Shown: piece by piece, positions 28,300-37,458 of the stretch | How positions within the stretch are numbered: position 1 is the first letter of the stretch | Layout: each line of letters opens with the position of its first letter | Source: Nitrospira sp. CR1.3 | GTDB lineage: Bacteria > Nitrospirota > Nitrospiria > Nitrospirales > Nitrospiraceae | DNA length: 64,000 nucleotides | Direction: 5' to 3' | Assembly: GCA_014055525.1 (NCBI GenBank) | Contig: WIAH01000003.1 | Coordinates: forward strand, 124,001-188,000 | The notes under the pieces: model-generated | What the model was told of the DNA's origin: nothing | The model's input: only the letters and a program-made list of their open reading frames with translations | The model's database searches: none | Program-made: the position numbers and the translations under genes

Positions 28300-29880
28300 A
28301 TGGACATACACGCGCTGCAGCAAATCGTACACAAGACTCGGGATGCTCGGCGCAAGCAGACCATTCCGAAATTCTCTCCCGCCGAACGCGATACCCTGAT
28401 CCACAAGTATCACCCCGATTACCGGGCCAGCGCCTATCGTCCCATCCGCTTCGGGCCCAACGCCGATGAGAAGACTGTGGTCGAACTGGCGACCCTTCTC
28501 GAAGGGGATAGTCCGATTTCGGCCGATATGGATCTCACGCCGCACTATACGACCGATGTGCTGGTCGTCGGCGGAGGCGGGGCCGGCTGCGCCGCGGCGT
28601 TGCATGCGCACGGTTCCGGGGCGAATGTGATGCTCGCCACAAAGCTTCGACTCGGCGATTCGAACAGCGTCATGGCGCAGGGCGGAATGCAGATTTCCGT
28701 GGCGCCGGAAGACTCGCCTGTGACGCATTTCATCGACACGCTCAAGGGCGGTCACATGCAGAACGACCACACGCTCTTGAAAGTGATGGTCGAAGACGGG
28801 CCGTCAATAGCGAAGTGGCTGATCGAACTCGGCGTGTTGTTTGATCGCCAGGCGGACGGCAATCTGCACGTGAAGAAGGGCGGCGGCAGTTCCAAGCCGC
28901 GCCTGCTGACCTGTTCGGACTATACCGGACTTGAGATCATGCGGGTGCTCAAGGACGAGGTCATCAATCAGAAGATCCAACTGCTCGAGTTCTGTGCGGC
29001 CGTCGAACTGTTGAGCGATGACGACGGCCATTGCACCGGAGCCATATTTAAGGATCTCGACAATCACCGCTTCGTGGTGGTGGCGGCCAAATCGGTGATT
29101 CTCGCGACGGGGGGCATCGGCCGGCTGCACATTCAAGGATTTCCGACGAGCAACCATTACGGAGCGACCGGAGACGGACTCTGTCTGTCATACCGGATGG
29201 GGGCGAAGCTGGCTCACATCGATACGTTCCAGTATCACCCGTCCGGCGCCGTGTATCCGGAGCAATTGATCGGAGCGTTGGTGACGGAAGGGATCAGGTC
29301 CGAAGGCGGTCATCTCGTGAACGCAAAGGGCGAGCGTTTCGTGAACGAGCTCGATACGCGCGATGTCGTGTCATCTTCCATTATTCGCGAATGCGAAGAG
29401 GGGCGTGGCATCCGTACGATGTCGGGTCGTGTCGGCGTGTGGCTGGACACGCCGCTCCTGGACGCCGAGCATGGACCAGGGACGCTGGAAAAGCACTTCC
29501 CGGCGATGATGTTGCAGTTCGAACGGTTCGGCATCGATATCAGCAAGGATCCTGTCCTGATCTATCCCACGTTGCACTACCAGAACGGCGGCGTGAAGAT
29601 CGATACCCATTCTGAGACGAACATCAAGAATCTCTTCGTAGCAGGCGAAGCATCCGGCGGGCTGCACGGGCGCAACCGGCTGATGGGCAATTCGCTGCTC
29701 GACCTCATGGTCTTCGGCAAGCGCTCGGGGCTGACGGCCGCTTCACGCGCGGGGTCCATGAAACAGGGGAAATTGACGCTCAAGCATTTGCAGCGGTTCC
29801 GCACAGAAGCGAAAAAGCACGGCAATTCCAGCGGCGTGATTTCTCCGATGGTCCTGCCGGCGTACACAAGAAAGGAGTAG
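28300..29880 (+). CDS. frdA: Fumarate reductase/succinate dehydrogenase-type flavoprotein subunit
   Basis: A 526-residue FAD-binding protein. The FAD dinucleotide motif is DVLVVGGGGAGCAAALHAHGSG (about residue 86), with SVMAQGGMQISV and the covalent-flavin-type region GGHMQNDHTL. The active-site segment is DTFQYHPSGAVYPEQLIGALVTEGIRSEGG with RFVNELDTRD, and near the end is NLFVAGEASGGLHGRNRLMGNSLLD. It is about 50-70 residues shorter at the C-terminus than typical SdhA. It reduces fumarate to succinate in the rTCA cycle. The 80-residue extension before the FAD motif is unusual. No SdhC/D anchor is nearby, so the enzyme may be soluble or use partners elsewhere. Confidence 0.85.
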   Translation: MDIHALQQIVHKTRDARRKQTIPKFSPAERDTLIHKYHPDYRASAYRPIRFGPNADEKTVVELATLLEGDSPISADMDLTPHYTTDVLVVGGGGAGCAAALHAHGSGANVMLATKLRLGDSNSVMAQGGMQISVAPEDSPVTHFIDTLKGGHMQNDHTLLKVMVEDGPSIAKWLIELGVLFDRQADGNLHVKKGGGSSKPRLLTCSDYTGLEIMRVLKDEVINQKIQLLEFCAAVELLSDDDGHCTGAIFKDLDNHRFVVVAAKSVILATGGIGRLHIQGFPTSNHYGATGDGLCLSYRMGAKLAHIDTFQYHPSGAVYPEQLIGALVTEGIRSEGGHLVNAKGERFVNELDTRDVVSSSIIRECEEGRGIRTMSGRVGVWLDTPLLDAEHGPGTLEKHFPAMMLQFERFGIDISKDPVLIYPTLHYQNGGVKIDTHSETNIKNLFVAGEASGGLHGRNRLMGNSLLDLMVFGKRSGLTAASRAGSMKQGKLTLKHLQRFRTEAKKHGNSSGVISPMVLPAYTRKE

Positions 29881-29968
29881 CGAGACGAGCGAGAAAAGCG
29901 AGAGAAGCGAGAAAGAGCTTCTGATCCATCGCGATTCTCGCATGTCCCGCTTGTCGCGCCAGTCGCGC
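29880..29968. repeat. Iterated-unit hairpin between frdA and sucC (GCGAGAAAA type)
   Basis: Left arm 29880-29915 iterates GCGAGA three to four times (GAGCGAGAAAAGCGAGAGAA then GCGAG); right arm 29930-29968 reads CGCGATTCTCGC and CGCTTGTCGCGCC then AGTCGCGC. Complementarity is imperfect but extensive. Confidence 0.7.
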
Positions 29969-29979
29969 AAGGAGAAGGC

Positions 29980-31158
29980 ATGAACGTTCATGAATTTCAG
30001 GCGAAGTCGTTGTTTGCGCAGTTCGGCGTGCCGGTGCCGCGGGGGAAGGAAATTACCACTCCTGAAGCGGCGACCGCTTGGGCCAATGAGCTCAACACGC
30101 CGGTGTTCGTGGTGAAGGCCCAGATCCATGCGGGTGGCCGCGGCAAGGCCGGCGGCGTCAAGATTACAAAAGATAAGGGCGCAGTGGCCGGCTTGACCAA
30201 GGAGTTAATCGGCAAGACGCTCGTCACGCATCAAACCGGTCCGAAGGGACGCAAGGTTCATCGTCTTTTGATGGAAGAAGGCGCGAACATCGCCAAGGAA
30301 TTGTATCTCTCCATCCTGGTTGACCGTGACACCGGCTGGCCGACATTCATTGCCAGCACCGAAGGCGGTATGGAAATCGAAGAGGTCGCCGAAAAGACGC
30401 CGGAGAAGATCATCAAGGAAGCGATCGACCCCGCAGTAGGATTCCAGGGGCACAACGGCCGCAACGTCGCGTACGCCCTTGGTCTTCAGAACATCGAGCC
30501 GGCGGTCATCAATCCTTTCGTTCAGATGCTCGGGAATCTCTATCGGATGTTCATGGAGAAACATGCGGCTCTTGTGGAAATCAATCCGTTGATCATCACG
30601 AAGGAAAAGACGCTGGTTGCGTTGGACGGCAAGGTTTCCTTCGACGACAACGGGCTCTTCAAGCATGAAGACGTCCAGAAGATGCGGGACTTGAACGAAG
30701 AAGAGCCGCTGGAAATCGAAGCAACGGCGAATAATCTCAACTATGTCAAACTCGACGGGAACATCGGTTGCATGGTGAACGGGGCCGGCCTCGCGATGGC
30801 CACGATGGACGTAATCAAGCTGGCCGGCAGCGAACCGGCGAATTTCCTGGACGTAGGCGGCGGCGCGACGAAAGACACGGTGGCGGCCGGTTTTCGCATT
30901 CTGCTGAAGGACCCGAACGTGAAGGGCATCTTCATCAACATTTTCGGCGGCATCGTCCGCTGCGAACGGATCGCGCACGGCGTCATTGAGGCGGCCAAAG
31001 AAGTGAAGATTACCGTGCCGCTGGTCGTTCGGCTGCAGGGCACGAATGCGGAAGAAGGCCGCAGGCTGCTGGCGGACTCCGGCCTGAAACTGGAGGTGGC
31101 CAACGACTTGTGGGAGGCGGCGCAAAAGATTGTGAAGTTGACGGGAAAGGCGGCGTGA
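29980..31158 (+). CDS. sucC: Succinyl-CoA ligase (ADP/GDP-forming), beta subunit
   Basis: A 392-residue SucC of normal length, with an ATP-grasp fold. Family segments: MNVHEFQAKSLFAQFGVPVP, KAQIHAGGRGKAGGVKI, LVEINPLIITKEKTLVALDGKVSFDDN and GIFINIFGGIVRCERIAHGV. With SucD it makes succinyl-CoA from succinate, CoA and ATP in the rTCA direction. The ribosome binding site AAGGAGAAGG precedes ATG 29980. Its usual neighbour sucD begins only at 31960; a lipoprotein gene lies between. Confidence 0.96.
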   Translation: MNVHEFQAKSLFAQFGVPVPRGKEITTPEAATAWANELNTPVFVVKAQIHAGGRGKAGGVKITKDKGAVAGLTKELIGKTLVTHQTGPKGRKVHRLLMEEGANIAKELYLSILVDRDTGWPTFIASTEGGMEIEEVAEKTPEKIIKEAIDPAVGFQGHNGRNVAYALGLQNIEPAVINPFVQMLGNLYRMFMEKHAALVEINPLIITKEKTLVALDGKVSFDDNGLFKHEDVQKMRDLNEEEPLEIEATANNLNYVKLDGNIGCMVNGAGLAMATMDVIKLAGSEPANFLDVGGGATKDTVAAGFRILLKDPNVKGIFINIFGGIVRCERIAHGVIEAAKEVKITVPLVVRLQGTNAEEGRRLLADSGLKLEVANDLWEAAQKIVKLTGKAA

Positions 31159-31160
31159 AT

Positions 31161-31247
31161 ATGCGGGTCGCCGTCACCCGCAAAGGGGAGAGCATTTCCA
31201 ATCCGGAAGTGGAAACGGCAAGAATGGTGGCCCGAGCCTTCGCGTAA
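31161..31247 (+). pseudogene. 28-codon open frame, possible remnant
   Basis: Directly after sucC, ATG 31161 to TAA 31245-31247 encodes MRVAVTRKGESISNPEVETA and 8 more residues. The start resembles the N-terminus of small iron-molybdenum-cofactor-type (NifX/NifB C-terminal) proteins, but the frame ends at 28 residues. It may be a truncated gene remnant or a chance frame. No ribosome binding site is seen. Confidence 0.2.
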
Positions 31248-31339
31248 GTCGCGACGCAGGTCCGGTCAGCCCGCCTGTCGTGGACAAGAGAGGGAAGGGT
31301 AGGGGAAGACAATTATGAAGAAGGCGGCATAGGGAAGAT

Positions 31340-31930
31340 ATGAACTGGGTGAGCGTCACAGTGGTTCTGTTGTTCGTGACATTGCCCGGATGCATGATGG
31401 TGCGGGAAGGGATGGTCAAGCCGACGGGGCAGTGGCCTCCTCAGCAGACTCAGGACAAGAAATCGATCGGGTTGACTGTCGCCGGGGCGTTGAATCCGAA
31501 GGGCGTCAGCCAGATGCCCAGGATGGAGACGGTCGAATCGGTGCGCGGGCAGGCCCTTAAAGCCTATTCGGAATCAGGTCTGTTTTCTTCCGTCGTCACT
31601 TCGGGCGAGCCCACAGACCTGCGGGCCGATATCGCGGTCATTGAGGACGGGAGCGAAGGCGTGGGAGTGTCCGCCTATCTCTCCGCGCTCACCTTTACGA
31701 TGATCCCAGGGTACGTGTCGGAAGACCTGATTGTGAACACGAGCTTTACGGATCGTCAAAAAAAGACGGTCGAAAACGTGGAAGAGAAAGAACGGTTGGG
31801 ATTCTGGATGCAGTTCTTTCTGCTTTTCGCGATGCCGTTTACGGAAGCGACAAGCGCAATCGCGCAGTCCACGCAGTACGACATGCATCGAGCCACCATT
31901 CAGGAAGCGCACAGCAGAGGCGTCTTTTAG
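31340..31930 (+). CDS. Predicted lipoprotein of unknown function between sucC and sucD
   Basis: A 196-residue protein with a lipoprotein signal: hydrophobic residues 4-16 then lipobox LPGC (Cys 18). The mature part has [38 protein letters not shown], a strand-rich pattern, and a hydrophobic segment [13 protein letters not shown] near the end. I do not recognise a family. It interrupts sucCD, which are adjacent in most bacteria. The start ATG 31340 is preceded by AGGGAAGAT. Confidence 0.6.
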   Translation: MNWVSVTVVLLFVTLPGCMMVREGMVKPTGQWPPQQTQDKKSIGLTVAGALNPKGVSQMPRMETVESVRGQALKAYSESGLFSSVVTSGEPTDLRADIAVIEDGSEGVGVSAYLSALTFTMIPGYVSEDLIVNTSFTDRQKKTVENVEEKERLGFWMQFFLLFAMPFTEATSAIAQSTQYDMHRATIQEAHSRGVF

Positions 31931-31959
31931 AAACCGGGACCGTCCGAGAGGATTATTCC

Positions 31960-32832
31960 ATGTCAATTCTTGTGAATAAGAACACGCGGGTTGTGGTGCA
32001 GGGGATTACGGGCAAAGAAGGCTCGTTCCACGCCACACAGTGCAAGGCCTATGGCACCAAGGTCGTGGCAGGGGTCACGCCGGGGAAGGCCGGGCAGGAG
32101 GTCGAAGGCATTCCCGTCTTCAACACGGTGGCCGATGCGGTCAAGAAGACCGAGTGTGACACCTCGCTGATCTTCGTCCCGCCGCCGTTTTGCGCCGATG
32201 CGATTCTGGAAGCGGCCGATGCCGGCGTGAAATTGATCATCTGCATCACTGAAGGCATCCCGGTCAACGATATGGTGAAGGTCAAGCGCGCCTTGGGCGG
32301 CCGCGACGTCCGATTGATCGGACCGAACTGTCCCGGCGTCATCACCGTCGACGAGGCCAAGATCGGGATCATGCCCGGTTTTATTCACAAGAAAGGGATC
32401 GTGGGCGTCGTCTCCAGAAGCGGCACGCTCACGTACGAGGCCGTGCACCAACTGTCGACGCTCGGTCTCGGCGAAACAACCTGCGTGGGCATCGGAGGCG
32501 ATCCGGTGAATGGAACCGGGTTCGTGGACGTCTTGCCCTTGTTCGAGAAGGATCCTGAAACGCAGGCCATCGTCATGATCGGCGAAATCGGCGGTGATGC
32601 GGAGGAAAAAGCGGCCGAGTTCATCAAGAAGAGCGTCAAGAAACCGGTCATCAGTTTTATCGCCGGTATTACGGCGCCTCCCGGCCGTCGGATGGGCCAT
32701 GCCGGGGCGATCATTTCCGGCGGAAAAGGCACCGCGACGGAAAAGATGAAGGCGCTCGAAGCAGCCGGCGTGAAGGTCGTGAAGAATCCGGCTGAGATCG
32801 GCGATGCGGTGAAGAAGGCGTTGGGCCGTTAG
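31960..32832 (+). CDS. sucD: Succinyl-CoA ligase (ADP/GDP-forming), alpha subunit
   Basis: A 290-residue SucD. Visible are the N-terminal [26 protein letters not shown], the CoA-binding [10 protein letters not shown], the GPNCPGVI segment, and the phosphohistidine loop [10 protein letters not shown] near residue 246. With SucC (29980) it interconverts succinate and succinyl-CoA. It lies 29 bp after the lipoprotein gene with AGAGGATT as ribosome binding site. The N-terminus SILVNK/ANKDT resembles that of AclA, its homologue in this block. Confidence 0.96.
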   Translation: MSILVNKNTRVVVQGITGKEGSFHATQCKAYGTKVVAGVTPGKAGQEVEGIPVFNTVADAVKKTECDTSLIFVPPPFCADAILEAADAGVKLIICITEGIPVNDMVKVKRALGGRDVRLIGPNCPGVITVDEAKIGIMPGFIHKKGIVGVVSRSGTLTYEAVHQLSTLGLGETTCVGIGGDPVNGTGFVDVLPLFEKDPETQAIVMIGEIGGDAEEKAAEFIKKSVKKPVISFIAGITAPPGRRMGHAGAIISGGKGTATEKMKALEAAGVKVVKNPAEIGDAVKKALGR

Positions 32833-32840
32833 AGGTCTCT

Positions 32841-33695
32841 ATGAAGTACCGTATCGCGGCGGCCTTGGCTGTTTGGGGTATCGGCGCGATCCCTGCTTTC
32901 GCCGGGCAACAGACGACGCTGACCTGGCATGGCCACGCGGCGTTCGAGATTACGACGCCGGCAGGCCATATCGTCCTCATAGACCCCTGGCTGAACAACC
33001 CGCTTAATCCATTGGTGAAAGACAAGCAGGATCCTATCGAGCACATCGCCAAGGCGGACTATATTCTGCTTACCCACGGGCATTTCGATCATGTCGGCGA
33101 TGCCGTGGCTATTGCCAAGAAGACCGGGGCCAAGCTCGTCGCGAATTTCGAGCTCGGCACCAATCTGGTCAAGCTTCAAGGATTTCCGAAGGAGCAGATC
33201 GGGTTCGACGGGCTCATGAATCCCGGAGGCGAAATCGCGATAGCGAACGGAGAGGTCATGGTGGCAATGACGGCGGCGGTTCATTCCAGTGGCATGGGCA
33301 ACCCCATGGCGAATGAGCAGAGTCCGGACCTCATTTACGGCGGCAATCCCGGCGGCTACGTCTTGAGAATCAAAGGCGGACCGACGATTTATCATTCCGG
33401 CGATACGGCCTACTTCAAGGACATGGAAATCATCGGTGAGCAGTATGCGCCGGATGTGGCCTTGCTGAACATCGGCGGACATTTCGGCATGGAGCCTGCG
33501 ATGGCTGCTCGAGCGGCAGCCAGCGTCAAAGCGAAGCTGGCGATCGCACATCACTTTGGGACGTTCCCCGTGCTGACGCAGGACACCGTCGGTTTTGCCG
33601 AAGCGCTGAAGAAACGGAAAATTGGGTTTCTCAAGATGACGCCGGGTTCCACGATCGTGTTCGACGGGAAGCAGGTGAAAGCCGGCAGTCGCTAA
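32841..33695 (+). CDS. Exported metallo-beta-lactamase-fold hydrolase (UlaG/UPF0173-like)
   Basis: A 284-residue protein with a signal peptide (residues 1-22, cleavage near AFA). The fold is MBL: THGHFDHVGD for the metal site, then AAVHSSGM, IYHSGDTAYFKDM and IAHHFGTFPVL. WHGHAAFEI and VLIDPWLNNPLNP resemble UPF0173/UlaG-like hydrolases, which are usually cytoplasmic; the signal peptide is unusual. It follows sucD by 8 bp and may be co-transcribed. The substrate is unknown. Confidence 0.82.
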   Translation: MKYRIAAALAVWGIGAIPAFAGQQTTLTWHGHAAFEITTPAGHIVLIDPWLNNPLNPLVKDKQDPIEHIAKADYILLTHGHFDHVGDAVAIAKKTGAKLVANFELGTNLVKLQGFPKEQIGFDGLMNPGGEIAIANGEVMVAMTAAVHSSGMGNPMANEQSPDLIYGGNPGGYVLRIKGGPTIYHSGDTAYFKDMEIIGEQYAPDVALLNIGGHFGMEPAMAARAAASVKAKLAIAHHFGTFPVLTQDTVGFAEALKKRKIGFLKMTPGSTIVFDGKQVKAGSR

Positions 33696-33858
33696 CTGCC
33701 CACGTATTCCCTTCCCACCGGGGGAATATCGTGGTATTCTGCATGCAGGGTCAGCATTCCGCCCCGGTTCGTACCATTCCTAGAGCGCCGTACTCGGAGC
33801 GCCATCCCTCGAAGATCGTCGTCGCAGACCGTGATCAAGGTTGAAACAAGGAGCATGT

Positions 33859-35493
33859 TTGCGAGTCTTCCTCATCCACGTTCGTGATCCCCAGTTCTAC
33901 GCGCTCCCGGCAAAAACCCGCGCGAAAAACGGCAATATCCGCGTCATGGGCTTCCCGCCCATCGGCATCATGTCGCTTTCGTCCGTCTTGAAGCAGGCGG
34001 GACATGAGTGCGTGATGTTCGACCAAGCGAATCCCGAGACCCCGAACGAGGTCATCATCGACCGGATCAACCGCGAGGAACCGGTTCTGGTCGGGCTCAG
34101 CTTTCTCAGCACGACGAGTTACCCCTATGCCAAGATCCTCGCCCGTCAAATCCGCGCCACGAACAGCAAAGTGAAGCTGGCCTTCGGGGGCGTCTTTGCC
34201 AGCTTGAATGCGCCGTTGGTCAAGCTGCAATGTCCGGAAGTTGATTTCATTTGTCGCGGGGATGGAGAGCAGCTCCTGCTTGATCTCTTGGCTCAGGTGG
34301 AAAATCCTGAGGGAGTCGCGGGTCTCACTTGGGTGAAGGACGGCAGGGTCGTGCAGAATCCCGGACGTCCGATGGAGCGTCAGCTTGATCAATGGCCCTT
34401 CCCGGACCGGGAAAGTCTGAAGCTCGACTTTATCGAGTCCATGCCGCTTGATGTGCCGGCGGTGCTCTCGATGGAGCGCTTCACAACCATGCAGACATCG
34501 CGCGGCTGCCCCTGGCCTTGCGTCTTCTGTGATATTCCCGTTTTCAATGAGGGGAAATGGCGCGCGAGGAGCGCTCAGCATGTCGTCTCCGAGCTGAAGC
34601 ATCTCGAAGAGCACGGGTATGGATCGGTCTATTTCGTCGACGATCATTTCCTCCTTCAACCCAAGCGTATCGAAGCGATTTGCTCCGGCGTCGTCAACGA
34701 GGGCTTGCGTATTCAATGGGGGATCGAAGGTCGGGTCGACTCGGTCGCGCAGCATCTGTTCCCGGCCATGGCCAAGGCCCATTGCCGAACGGTGATGTTC
34801 GGGATCGAAAGCGGAAGCCAGAAAATCCTTGACCGGCTGAAAAAGGAGCAGACGCTGGAAGAGGTCCGGACCGCCGTCAGGAATGCCAAGAAGTCCGGGA
34901 TTGAAATCGTCCATGGATTTTTTACGGTCGGAAACCCTGACGAAACGGTCGAGGATATGAAGGCCACCTTCGACTTTGCATCGAGACTGCCGCTCGATAC
35001 GTTCGGGTTCAACCGGCTTTGCGTCTACCGGGGAACGCCGTTGTGGCAGGAGTATGTCAAGCGAGGGTTGGTGAGCGAGACCACCGACTGGTATAAGTAC
35101 TTCAAGTGTTCGGAAATCGATCCGACCTGTTTGCCGGGGGAAACCATCAATCGGGTCAGGCAGGAAGGCCTCAAAAAACTCTTTCTCTACAAACTCAGCC
35201 ATTACCCCCTCCAGACGTTCAAATTGCTGCGTCGCTTTCTCCGGTTCATGCCGGTCCGCGACGTGGTGTATCTCATCGCCAAACCGTTTCTCGGCCAGAA
35301 GAAAGGGGCGACAAAGGCCGAAGTGCTGTCCCGGGCCGTGGAGCATTCCGACATGAAAGACGCGGCGGCGCAACTGACTCAATTGACGGACGAGATGCTC
35401 CACGATGTGCTAGAGGCGTCGCGCCTGGAGCGTTTGCGGATTCAAGAAGAAGCGGAAGGCTCCCGGGAACTCCCAATGGTGCCGGCCAGCTGA
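33859..35493 (+). CDS. B12-binding-domain radical SAM protein
   Basis: A 544-residue class B-type radical SAM enzyme. An N-terminal cobalamin-binding-like Rossmann domain (residues about 1-170, FPPIGIMSLSSVLKQAGHECVMFD; FGGVFASLNAP) precedes the radical SAM core with the cluster motif RGCPWPCVFC (C-x3-C-x2-C). The C-terminal domain (about 440-544) is helical. I chose the TTG at 33859 because AAGGAG lies 6-11 bp upstream. The class includes methylases of hopanoids, antibiotics and tetrapyrroles; the substrate is not identifiable. A link to the squalene-hopene cyclase 29 kb away is only a possibility. Confidence 0.85.
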   Translation: MRVFLIHVRDPQFYALPAKTRAKNGNIRVMGFPPIGIMSLSSVLKQAGHECVMFDQANPETPNEVIIDRINREEPVLVGLSFLSTTSYPYAKILARQIRATNSKVKLAFGGVFASLNAPLVKLQCPEVDFICRGDGEQLLLDLLAQVENPEGVAGLTWVKDGRVVQNPGRPMERQLDQWPFPDRESLKLDFIESMPLDVPAVLSMERFTTMQTSRGCPWPCVFCDIPVFNEGKWRARSAQHVVSELKHLEEHGYGSVYFVDDHFLLQPKRIEAICSGVVNEGLRIQWGIEGRVDSVAQHLFPAMAKAHCRTVMFGIESGSQKILDRLKKEQTLEEVRTAVRNAKKSGIEIVHGFFTVGNPDETVEDMKATFDFASRLPLDTFGFNRLCVYRGTPLWQEYVKRGLVSETTDWYKYFKCSEIDPTCLPGETINRVRQEGLKKLFLYKLSHYPLQTFKLLRRFLRFMPVRDVVYLIAKPFLGQKKGATKAEVLSRAVEHSDMKDAAAQLTQLTDEMLHDVLEASRLERLRIQEEAEGSRELPMVPAS

Positions 35494-35496
35494 AAC

Positions 35497-36465
35497 CTAG
35501 ATTCCGATCCCCCAAACCTTCTTCGCCAGCACTCCGATCCCGTAACTCACGCTGACGGCAACGGTAATGATTCCGAGGTTCAACAGGATGCGCCGTCTGA
35601 TATCCATGCCCGAGAGAAACGAGAGGATCGTGGAGACGACGATGACCATCACACCCGCAGTGACAACCGAGAAGAAGGCGTCGTTGGCCCCGATCAGGAC
35701 CGGAAGAACCGGAACCGTAGCTCCCACCAGGTAAGCGCTCCCCACGACTGCCGCCGAGACGAGCGGCTGCTCTTCCATGGCGGAGACGTCGGATTCTTCG
35801 CCGAGAAACACTTTCTTGGCTATCTCCGTGGTCTTGACCTCTTTCTCGGAGTTGAGCGCCAGAAATGCGCCGGCCGCCATCGAGAGCGCGCCGGCAACGG
35901 CAGTGGTCGACGCCGCGATCAGCACCAACGTCGCGCTGCCGAACGCGCCGAAAAACCCGCTGACTGCGCCGAGGATTTCCACCAACCCGTCGTTCAGGCC
36001 CAGGAAGATATTGCGGATCTTTTCCGCGTTGATCTTCCGCTCCGTCAGTTTGGTGACCAACACGTCTTCATGCTTGAACTCGTCCATGAGGATCCCACGT
36101 AAAGCCCCCCCCAGCGGCTGATGCTGGAACTCCCTCCAGAGCGCGAGATACTTGCGCACTCCATGGACTTCAATGGCTTCCAGCACGAGATGGACGGCCG
36201 TGGTGCCGAAGAGGCGACAGGCGAGGATCATGATCTGGAGCTTGATCCTCCTCCAGATATCGAGATGATCCAGGTTGAGGTCGAAGAATTTCCGCCAAAA
36301 GGCCAGGTGCTGAATTTCAATCTCGATCAGTTCGTCGAGCGTCTGCCGCGCATCCTGATCGGGAGAGATCCGTCGAAGCTCCCGATACAGCGAAAGATCG
36401 AAGAGTTCGTCCAGTACAAGAGTGCGGGCCAAGGATGGGTCGTGCGAGGAAACGTTGCTCTTCAT
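35497..36465 (-). CDS. Membrane-bound ferritin-like / VIT-family iron or manganese transporter (MbfA-like)
   Basis: A 322-residue protein with two parts. Residues 1-150 form a ferritin-like helical domain with metal-ligand-type Glu/His (LDELIEIEIQHLAFWRKFF; LMDEFKHEDV). Residues 155-322 form a CCC1/VIT1-like membrane domain with about five hydrophobic segments (NDGLVEILGAVSGFFGA; GALSMAAGAFLA; VVGSAYLVGATVPVLPVL). This is the MbfA architecture, which exports iron or manganese and protects against metal excess. It ends 3 bp from the convergent radical SAM gene. Confidence 0.8.
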   Translation of the reverse strand: MKSNVSSHDPSLARTLVLDELFDLSLYRELRRISPDQDARQTLDELIEIEIQHLAFWRKFFDLNLDHLDIWRRIKLQIMILACRLFGTTAVHLVLEAIEVHGVRKYLALWREFQHQPLGGALRGILMDEFKHEDVLVTKLTERKINAEKIRNIFLGLNDGLVEILGAVSGFFGAFGSATLVLIAASTTAVAGALSMAAGAFLALNSEKEVKTTEIAKKVFLGEESDVSAMEEQPLVSAAVVGSAYLVGATVPVLPVLIGANDAFFSVVTAGVMVIVVSTILSFLSGMDIRRRILLNLGIITVAVSVSYGIGVLAKKVWGIGI

Positions 36466-36618
36466 GAAGGAGCCAAGGGGACAAGGTGGCGACAGTCGGC
36501 ATTATAACGAAGAGTTCCATAGGCGTCGATACAAGCCGCCCATTCCTTTGGTTTCCTTGACGAATTCCCCGCACTACGATAGAAAAATCACAGCACGTAC
36601 CGAAAGGCCGTATCGCCG

Positions 36619-37458
36619 ATGAGCCGCGCTCCCAGAAAATCCCGCACCCTGATCAGGATTCCGGTGGAGTTCCAAGGCATTTCGGAGGATGCCGCGATCA
36701 GAGGGAAGGGTCATACGCTCGATCTGAATATCAACGGTTGCCGCATCGAGAGCCATACAACAGTGCCTCGTGGGAGCTACGTGCGGTTGCGCCTGGCGAT
36801 TCCCAAGGCGCCGAAGCCCGTGATCATCGGAATGGCCCGGGTCCGGTGGGTCCAGTCCGGGTCATTCGGCGTGGAGTTCATTCAACGGTCGGCCGAAGAC
36901 GTTCCGTATATCGGTCAGGTCACCTCCGAGAGCGGCCAGCAGAGACAGTTATTCACGCAGGCCATTGAGCACAGGCCCGGCAAGGCCCCTTGCACGGTCC
37001 TCGTCGTCGAAGACGACGCCGATGTGCTGCATCTCTGTGCCAGAACGCTGGAGGACGTCGGCTGCAAGGTGCTCAAGGCGTCAGGAAGCTCGGAGGCGTT
37101 ACAAGCCTGTGTCGCCTACATGGGACCCATTCATCTGCTCTTGATCGACCTCATCCTCCGTCCGCCTGTGTTTCAGCTGCTATCGGGGAAAGAGCAGTTT
37201 CCTCGCGTGCACGGACGCGAACTCATCGATCACATTTTGCGGATCAGAAAGAAGTGTCACGTCGTCTTCATGTCGGGTCACGACGACAGCGCGTTGAAGT
37301 CGCTTGGTATCGAAGTCGGCGGAACACTCTGCCTGCAAAAGCCGTTCAGCCGGGAGGACTTGCTCATGGCCATCAATCAAGCGATGGCTGCTCCACCGAT
37401 GGCATGGAGAGACTCCCGCCACGACCGCCCCGTCAGAAGGGCCGCCAATTCTCGCTAG
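36619..37458 (+). CDS. PilZ-REC protein (c-di-GMP binding domain fused to response-regulator receiver)
   Basis: A 279-residue protein. The N-terminal 100 residues are a PilZ domain (RKSRTLIRIPVEFQ with the arginine motif; LDLNINGCRIES as D-x-N-x-x-G variant). Residues about 126-250 are a CheY-like receiver: VLVVEDDADVLHLC (acidic pocket), LLLIDLIL with the phospho-acceptor Asp, MSGHDD and LCLQKPFSREDLL with the conserved Lys. There is no output domain. The receiver has a short insertion before the third strand (RPPVFQLLSGKEQFPRVHGRE). Confidence 0.82.
   Translation: MSRAPRKSRTLIRIPVEFQGISEDAAIRGKGHTLDLNINGCRIESHTTVPRGSYVRLRLAIPKAPKPVIIGMARVRWVQSGSFGVEFIQRSAEDVPYIGQVTSESGQQRQLFTQAIEHRPGKAPCTVLVVEDDADVLHLCARTLEDVGCKVLKASGSSEALQACVAYMGPIHLLLIDLILRPPVFQLLSGKEQFPRVHGRELIDHILRIRKKCHVVFMSGHDDSALKSLGIEVGGTLCLQKPFSREDLLMAINQAMAAPPMAWRDSRHDRPVRRAANSR

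Noticed and set aside
36990..37457. An upstream extension of the second PilZ protein
   Set aside because: It overlaps the PilZ-REC gene in another frame and has no family content; the PilZ core begins after 37540.
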